This document shows positions 6,628 through 9,364 of a stretch of DNA of 9,364 nt, piece by piece; position 1 is the first letter of the stretch, and each line of letters begins with the position of its first letter. This DNA is from CAWHOW01 sp050013795. Its GTDB lineage: Bacteria; Bacteroidota; Bacteroidia; Bacteroidales; CG2-30-32-10. The DNA is taken from positions 1 to 9,364 of the forward strand of contig JBEKEO010000113.1 of assembly GCA_050013795.1 (NCBI GenBank), in the 5' to 3' direction. The notes beneath the pieces were generated by a model. That model had not been told where the DNA came from. It worked only from the letters and a program-made list of their open reading frames with translations, and did not search any database. A program made the translations under genes and the position numbers.

Positions 6628-7646
6628 TCCCAGTGAATGGCTGAAACTATTTCTTTTTCATCGAGGAGGTTCATGCATTTAAAATGCTCTTTGGGGCATT
6701 TATCAAATCCTAATTTAGAACACGGTCTACAGGAAAGGTCTTTCACTTCAACAATATGTGAATTGTGTTCGGACTCTTTAGGATAATAAGGATACATCCC
6801 GAAAGCAGGAACAGTATTGCCCCACACAGAAATGAGAGGTTTATTGAAAGCGGCAGCAATATGCATCAGTCCTGTATCATTTGAAATAACCTGTTTTGCC
6901 TGTTTTATAATAGATGCCGACTGGTTAAGGGAATAAATACCACAGGCGTTGTAAACCTTTTCTCCTGCAACGCTTTTTATCAGTTCGCCTGTCTCCCTGT
7001 TTTCTGGTCCTCCTAAAAGAATAATGGGACGATCTATCTTGGTGCAAAGTGAAATCACTTTGTTATCGGGCATTCGTTTAGTGGTATGTTTTCCGCCTAT
7101 GACAAAAGCAATAAAGCCATTACGATGTGTTTCTGGAAAATCAGTCAATTCAACTTCTTCATCTTTTGAAAGAAAATAATCCAGGCCTTTGCCATCATTC
7201 ATTACGCCTAATGATTCCACTACGTTGAAGTAGCGGTCGACCACATGTACATGATGGGGCATCAGGTTGATCTTGGTAGCCACATAAAGTTCCTTGCGGA
7301 TATTAAGCTTTTTCAAAGCATTAAATGGCCTTACAAGGTGCAGTATGGTTGATGTTGACCTGATGCTGTTATGCAGATCAATAATGAAATCGAAATGCTC
7401 ATCTTTCAATTCCTGCATCTGCGGCAACACGCTTTTTTTAATGGTGTGTATCTTGTCAATATAAGGATTGTTTTGCAGAATGGGCACATGCGATTCCTTG
7501 GTAAGATAATGCAGCTCCACATCCTTTACCTGCTGTTTTACACAACGGATAACCGGAGTTGTTAATACAATATCTCCGATAGAACTGAACCTGATGATAA
7601 GAAATTTTTTCAAGAGGAAATTTTTACAAAAATATAAATAATCCAT
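6624..7646 (-). CDS. Glycosyltransferase family 9 (heptosyltransferase-like), lipopolysaccharide/surface glycan synthesis
   Basis: GT9 enzymes transfer heptose or a related sugar from a nucleotide donor to lipid A-core or another surface glycan at the inner face of the inner membrane. The 340-residue product shows the N-terminal motif RFSSIGDIVLTTP (19-31), the inter-domain IGGKHTTKRMP (183-193), LLGGPEN (210-216), and the nucleotide-sugar site NDTGLMHIAAA (256-266) followed by VWGNT (274-278). The C-terminus carries four cysteines, C306, C309, C317 and C324 (CRPC and CPKEHFKC), as in many GT9 proteins. The ATG at 7644-7646 opens the frame, but the typical GT9 start, M-K-K-F-L-I-I-R, corresponds to TTG at 7611-7613 (codon 12), and a -7 box lies between the two. 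The shorter 329-residue form is therefore plausible. It is transcribed alone, divergent from the TatD gene and convergent with the MBL gene. Acceptor and sugar cannot be specified. Confidence 0.92.
   Translation of the reverse strand: MDYLYFCKNFLLKKFLIIRFSSIGDIVLTTPVIRCVKQQVKDVELHYLTKESHVPILQNNPYIDKIHTIKKSVLPQMQELKDEHFDFIIDLHNSIRSTSTILHLVRPFNALKKLNIRKELYVATKINLMPHHVHVVDRYFNVVESLGVMNDGKGLDYFLSKDEEVELTDFPETHRNGFIAFVIGGKHTTKRMPDNKVISLCTKIDRPIILLGGPENRETGELIKSVAGEKVYNACGIYSLNQSASIIKQAKQVISNDTGLMHIAAAFNKPLISVWGNTVPAFGMYPYYPKESEHNSHIVEVKDLSCRPCSKLGFDKCPKEHFKCMNLLDEKEIVSAIHWD
7627..7634 (-). promoter_or_regulatory. Candidate -7 promoter box within the 5' end of the glycosyltransferase frame (TATTTTTG)
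   Basis: On the minus strand TATTTTTG matches TAnnTTTG and lies downstream of the ATG at 7646 but 13 bases before the alternative TTG start at 7613. If used, transcription would begin near 7620 and only the TTG start could be translated. No -33 TTG at 17-23 bp is apparent. T-rich DNA makes chance matches possible. Confidence 0.35.
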
Positions 7647-7733
7647 GAGAATGTTAACAGAACAAGAAGTATGAATGTTAAATTATCTTTAATTAATTGT
7701 TACCTTAATATCAGCAAAGTCTTTTTATTGTTT

Positions 7734-7741
7734 TATTTTTG
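7734..7741 (+). promoter_or_regulatory. Candidate -7 promoter box for the TatD-family gene (TATTTTTG)
   Basis: TATTTTTG fits TAnnTTTG and ends four bases before the ATG at 7746. Strict -7 spacing would put the transcription start inside the ATG, so either the true start is two or three bases earlier (a leaderless mRNA) or the match is chance in a T-rich tract. No -33 TTG lies at the usual distance. The 99-bp divergent spacer 7647-7745 contains nothing else I recognise. Confidence 0.3.
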
Positions 7742-7745
7742 CTTT

Positions 7746-8528
7746 ATGTTATTGATAGATTCACATACCCATCTTTACGCAGAAGAATTCAACACGGATA
7801 TACAGGATGTCATTAATAGAGCATTTACAGCCGAAGTAAAATACATGCTTATTCCGAACGTTGATAGTACTTCTATTGTTCCAATGTTGGATTTATGTGG
7901 GAAATATCTAGATAAGTGTTTCCCTGCTATCGGACTTCATCCCGAATCTGTAAAAGAGGATTATAAAAGCGAACTTGAATTAATGAAACCCTGGCTTGGA
8001 AAAGAGAAGTTTGTTGCAATAGGCGAGATAGGTATTGATCTATATTGGGATAAAACATTTGTCAACGAACAAATAGAAGCATTTAAATCCCAGCTTTTAT
8101 GGGCAAAAGAATATGATCTTCCGGTTATAATTCATAGCAGGAATGCATTGAATGAGATCATTCAAATTTTAAACGACAAAAATTATAGTGGAATAAAAGC
8201 AGTATTTCATTGTTTCCCCGGAAGCTTGGAGCAGGCCATTTACCTTACAAATAAAGGATTTATGCTTGGCATAGGAGGCGTAGTAACTTATAAAAATTCC
8301 GGTCTGGCAAAAGTGGTGAAAGAAATTCCCCTTGAATATATTTTACTTGAAACGGACGCACCTTATCTTCCTCCTGTTCCTTTCAGGGGTAAACGGAATG
8401 AAAGCGCTTATATTAAGAACATTGCTGAATTCATTGCTCAACTTAGAAATTGTTCTTTGGATGAAGTAGCGGAAACAACTACAAAAAATGCAATAAGGTT
8501 TTTTAAACTTCCTGCCTATAATCAATAA
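7746..8528 (+). CDS. TatD-family metal-dependent hydrolase / 3'-5' exonuclease
   Basis: TatD-family proteins are TIM-barrel amidohydrolase-superfamily enzymes with metal-dependent DNase/RNase activity, linked to 3'-end processing and repair. All family motifs are present in the 260-residue product: DSHTHL (5-10; H7 and H9 as ligands), IGLHPE (62-67), AIGEIGIDLYWD (91-102; E94 as bridging ligand), VIIHSR (127-132; H130), FHCFPGS (154-160; H155), and LLETDAPYLPP (200-210; D204) followed by the basic loop FRGKRNES (213-220). The frame also opens at an ATG at 7671, but that would add 25 hydrophobic residues before the universally N-terminal MLLIDSHTHL. I therefore place the start at 7746, which gives the usual family length of about 260. 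The protein should be cytoplasmic. The gene is divergent from the glycosyltransferase and ends three bases from the stop of the opposing dCMP deaminase gene. Several paralogous symbols exist (tatD, ycfH, yjjV) and I cannot choose among them. Confidence 0.94.
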   Translation: MLLIDSHTHLYAEEFNTDIQDVINRAFTAEVKYMLIPNVDSTSIVPMLDLCGKYLDKCFPAIGLHPESVKEDYKSELELMKPWLGKEKFVAIGEIGIDLYWDKTFVNEQIEAFKSQLLWAKEYDLPVIIHSRNALNEIIQILNDKNYSGIKAVFHCFPGSLEQAIYLTNKGFMLGIGGVVTYKNSGLAKVVKEIPLEYILLETDAPYLPPVPFRGKRNESAYIKNIAEFIAQLRNCSLDEVAETTTKNAIRFFKLPAYNQ

Positions 8529-8542
8529 ACCCTATTGTTTAT
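8525..8542. terminator. Weak hairpin across the TatD/dCMP-deaminase stop codons
   Basis: ATAAAC (8525-8530) and GTTTAT (8537-8542) pair around a six-base loop and cover the stop codons of both convergent genes, which are only three bases apart. The stem is six pairs, mostly A:T, without a clear T-tract, so it is a poor intrinsic terminator. It is the only symmetry I see where a bidirectional terminator would be expected. Confidence 0.15.
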
Positions 8543-9023
8543 CGTATTTTAATACTTCGTCATTTACAAACTCAATCTTAACTTTTGCTGCTTTAAACAT
8601 CTCTTCTGATTCGGTTCCAGCATGATATTTTTTTTCGCAAACCACGCGAACAATACCACAGTTGATGATAAGCATGGCGCAGGTGCGGCAGGGAGTCATG
8701 CGGCAATACAGTGTTGCACCCTGCAATGAAATTCCAAGTTTAGCTGCCTGACAAATAGCATTCTGTTCTGCATGAACAGTTCTTACGCAATGCTGTGTTA
8801 CGGATTCATCCTCATGAATCATCTTTTTAAACTGATGACCAACTTCATCGCAATGCGGCAAGCCTTTTGGAGAACCAACGTAACCGCTAACCAGCAATTG
8901 CCTGTCGCGCGCAATAACACAACCACTGCGACCACGATCACAGGTAGCGCGCTTAGCGACGGTGTTTGCAATTTCCATGAAATATTCATCCCAGCTCGGG
9001 CGTATGTATTTTTCTTCGCTCAT
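8532..9023 (-). CDS. dCMP (deoxycytidylate) deaminase
   Basis: This zinc enzyme deaminates dCMP to dUMP, supplying substrate to thymidylate synthase. The 163-residue product carries the cytidine/deoxycytidylate deaminase signature TVHAEQNAIC (82-91; H84 as zinc ligand, E86 as proton shuttle) and TPCRTCAMLI (110-119; C112 and C115 as zinc ligands). Features specific to the dCMP group are RPSWDEYFMEIA (8-19), GYVGSPKGLPHC (47-58) and HCVRTVHAE. The extra Cys/His residues C28, C58, H63 and H78 could form the second, structural zinc site known from phage T4 dCMP deaminase; this is inference. Length and motifs are complete, so it should be active. It starts 12 bases after the stop of a kinase-like gene on the same strand, which suggests co-transcription and a shared role in deoxynucleotide metabolism. 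A ComEB label would describe the same activity; nothing here points to competence. Confidence 0.95.
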   Translation of the reverse strand: MSEEKYIRPSWDEYFMEIANTVAKRATCDRGRSGCVIARDRQLLVSGYVGSPKGLPHCDEVGHQFKKMIHEDESVTQHCVRTVHAEQNAICQAAKLGISLQGATLYCRMTPCRTCAMLIINCGIVRVVCEKKYHAGTESEEMFKAAKVKIEFVNDEVLKYDKQ

Positions 9024-9035
9024 AATGATTTTCTA

Positions 9036-9364
9036 TTAATCTTTTAAAATATAAGTAATAACAGCATCTACCTTTTCCTGCAATTCTTCCATTGTTTCAT
9101 CATTCTCGAAAAGATAATCAGCCAGCTCTATGCATTTGGAAATATTTTGCTTGTTTGGATCGGTTGATTGCATTTCACGTTTTTCATTTTCAAGGAAAGT
9201 TTCGAAAGTAACATTATCCGTCTCTGATCTTCTTTGCTGTATCCTTTCATAGCGTATGGCAGCAGGGGCATCAATAGCAAAAAGATAAAAGTTTCCTTTA
9301 CTTTTCAATGCTTCCACTTCGCCCGGAGTGCGTATGCTTTCAATAATGCAATTGCTCCCTGATG
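9036..9364 (-). CDS. P-loop nucleotide-kinase-like protein, C-terminal 108 residues; N-terminus beyond the window
   Basis: The frame runs from the window edge to TAA at 9036-9038 without interruption. The visible part begins SGSNCIIESIRTPGEVEALK. It then has a hydrophobic strand (FYLFAIDAP), an arginine-rich LID-like segment YERIQQRRSETDNVTFETF and the pattern EKREM..NI..CIELADYLFENDETMEEL. This series (IRTPGEVEALK, a strand ending in DAP, R..R..RR, a C-terminal ADY.F.N.) is what I recognise from P-loop kinases related to dephospho-CoA, UMP/CMP and adenylate kinases and the archaeal UPF0200 group. The P-loop itself lies outside the window and cannot be checked. A GTG at 9315-9317 could be misread as a start, but coding similarity clearly continues upstream of it. 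The gene directly precedes dCMP deaminase (12-bp gap), so a nucleotide or deoxynucleotide substrate is a reasonable guess. Dephospho-CoA kinase-like annotation is the main alternative. Confidence 0.75.
   Translation of the reverse strand, partial: SGSNCIIESIRTPGEVEALKSKGNFYLFAIDAPAAIRYERIQQRRSETDNVTFETFLENEKREMQSTDPNKQNISKCIELADYLFENDETMEELQEKVDAVITYILKD

Noticed and set aside
8772..9047. Plus-strand frame opposite dCMP deaminase.
   Set aside because: Antisense shadow; the minus-strand frame has the complete zinc-site motifs.
9036..9317. Treating the kinase-like gene as a complete 93-residue protein starting at GTG 9317.
   Set aside because: The frame stays open to the window edge and the upstream residues (NCIIESIRTPGE) match the family, so it is a gene cut by the window and not a small protein.
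1..9364. Mobile elements, CRISPR arrays, tRNA or rRNA genes.
   Set aside because: I found no direct-repeat arrays, transposase or integrase motifs, or tRNA-like T-loop/CCA patterns on either strand by eye.

Overview
The window reads as ordinary chromosomal DNA from a member of the Bacteroidetes (Bacteroidota), probably an uncultured or environmental lineage. The support is an AT-rich composition, no convincing Shine-Dalgarno sequences ahead of the starts, copies of the Bacteroidetes -7 promoter element TAnnTTTG just upstream of several genes, and a large outer-membrane protein of a type I associate with this phylum. There is no transposase, integrase, phage gene, tRNA, rRNA or CRISPR array. 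Both ends cut through genes.

Layout, left to right. (1) 1-1049, minus strand: the first 349 codons of lepA (elongation factor 4), with a -7 box so close to the ATG that the mRNA may be leaderless. (2) 1050-1266: a gene-free spacer with a hairpin/T-tract that could end transcription from the upstream unit, and a separate 8-bp inverted repeat. (3) 1267-5889, minus strand: a likely two-gene unit. The first gene is an 1136-residue envelope protein combining a signal peptide, a degenerate metallopeptidase-like domain, a TolB-like beta-propeller, a basic low-complexity linker and an Omp85-like beta-barrel. Twelve bases later comes an M20 amidohydrolase. (4) 5989-6627, plus strand: a metallo-beta-lactamase-fold hydrolase, divergent from the envelope protein. 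(5) 6624-7646, minus strand: a family 9 (heptosyltransferase-like) glycosyltransferase whose stop codon overlaps that of the MBL gene. (6) 7746-8528, plus strand: a TatD-family metal-dependent hydrolase. (7) 8532-9364, minus strand: a dCMP deaminase preceded by a P-loop nucleotide-kinase-like gene that is cut by the window end.

Most genes are housekeeping: translation quality control, deoxynucleotide supply (dCMP to dUMP), nucleic-acid 3'-end processing, and cell-surface glycan synthesis. The most unusual item is the chimeric envelope protein. Its peptidase-like domain has lost every expected metal ligand, so a scaffold or binding role is more likely than proteolysis. The kinase-like/dCMP-deaminase pair is the second item of note, because the same two domains are fused in the AvcD-type anti-phage cytidine deaminases and in yeast Dcd1; here they are two neighbouring genes, and a housekeeping role is the simpler reading. 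I see no strong evidence for a wholly new system.
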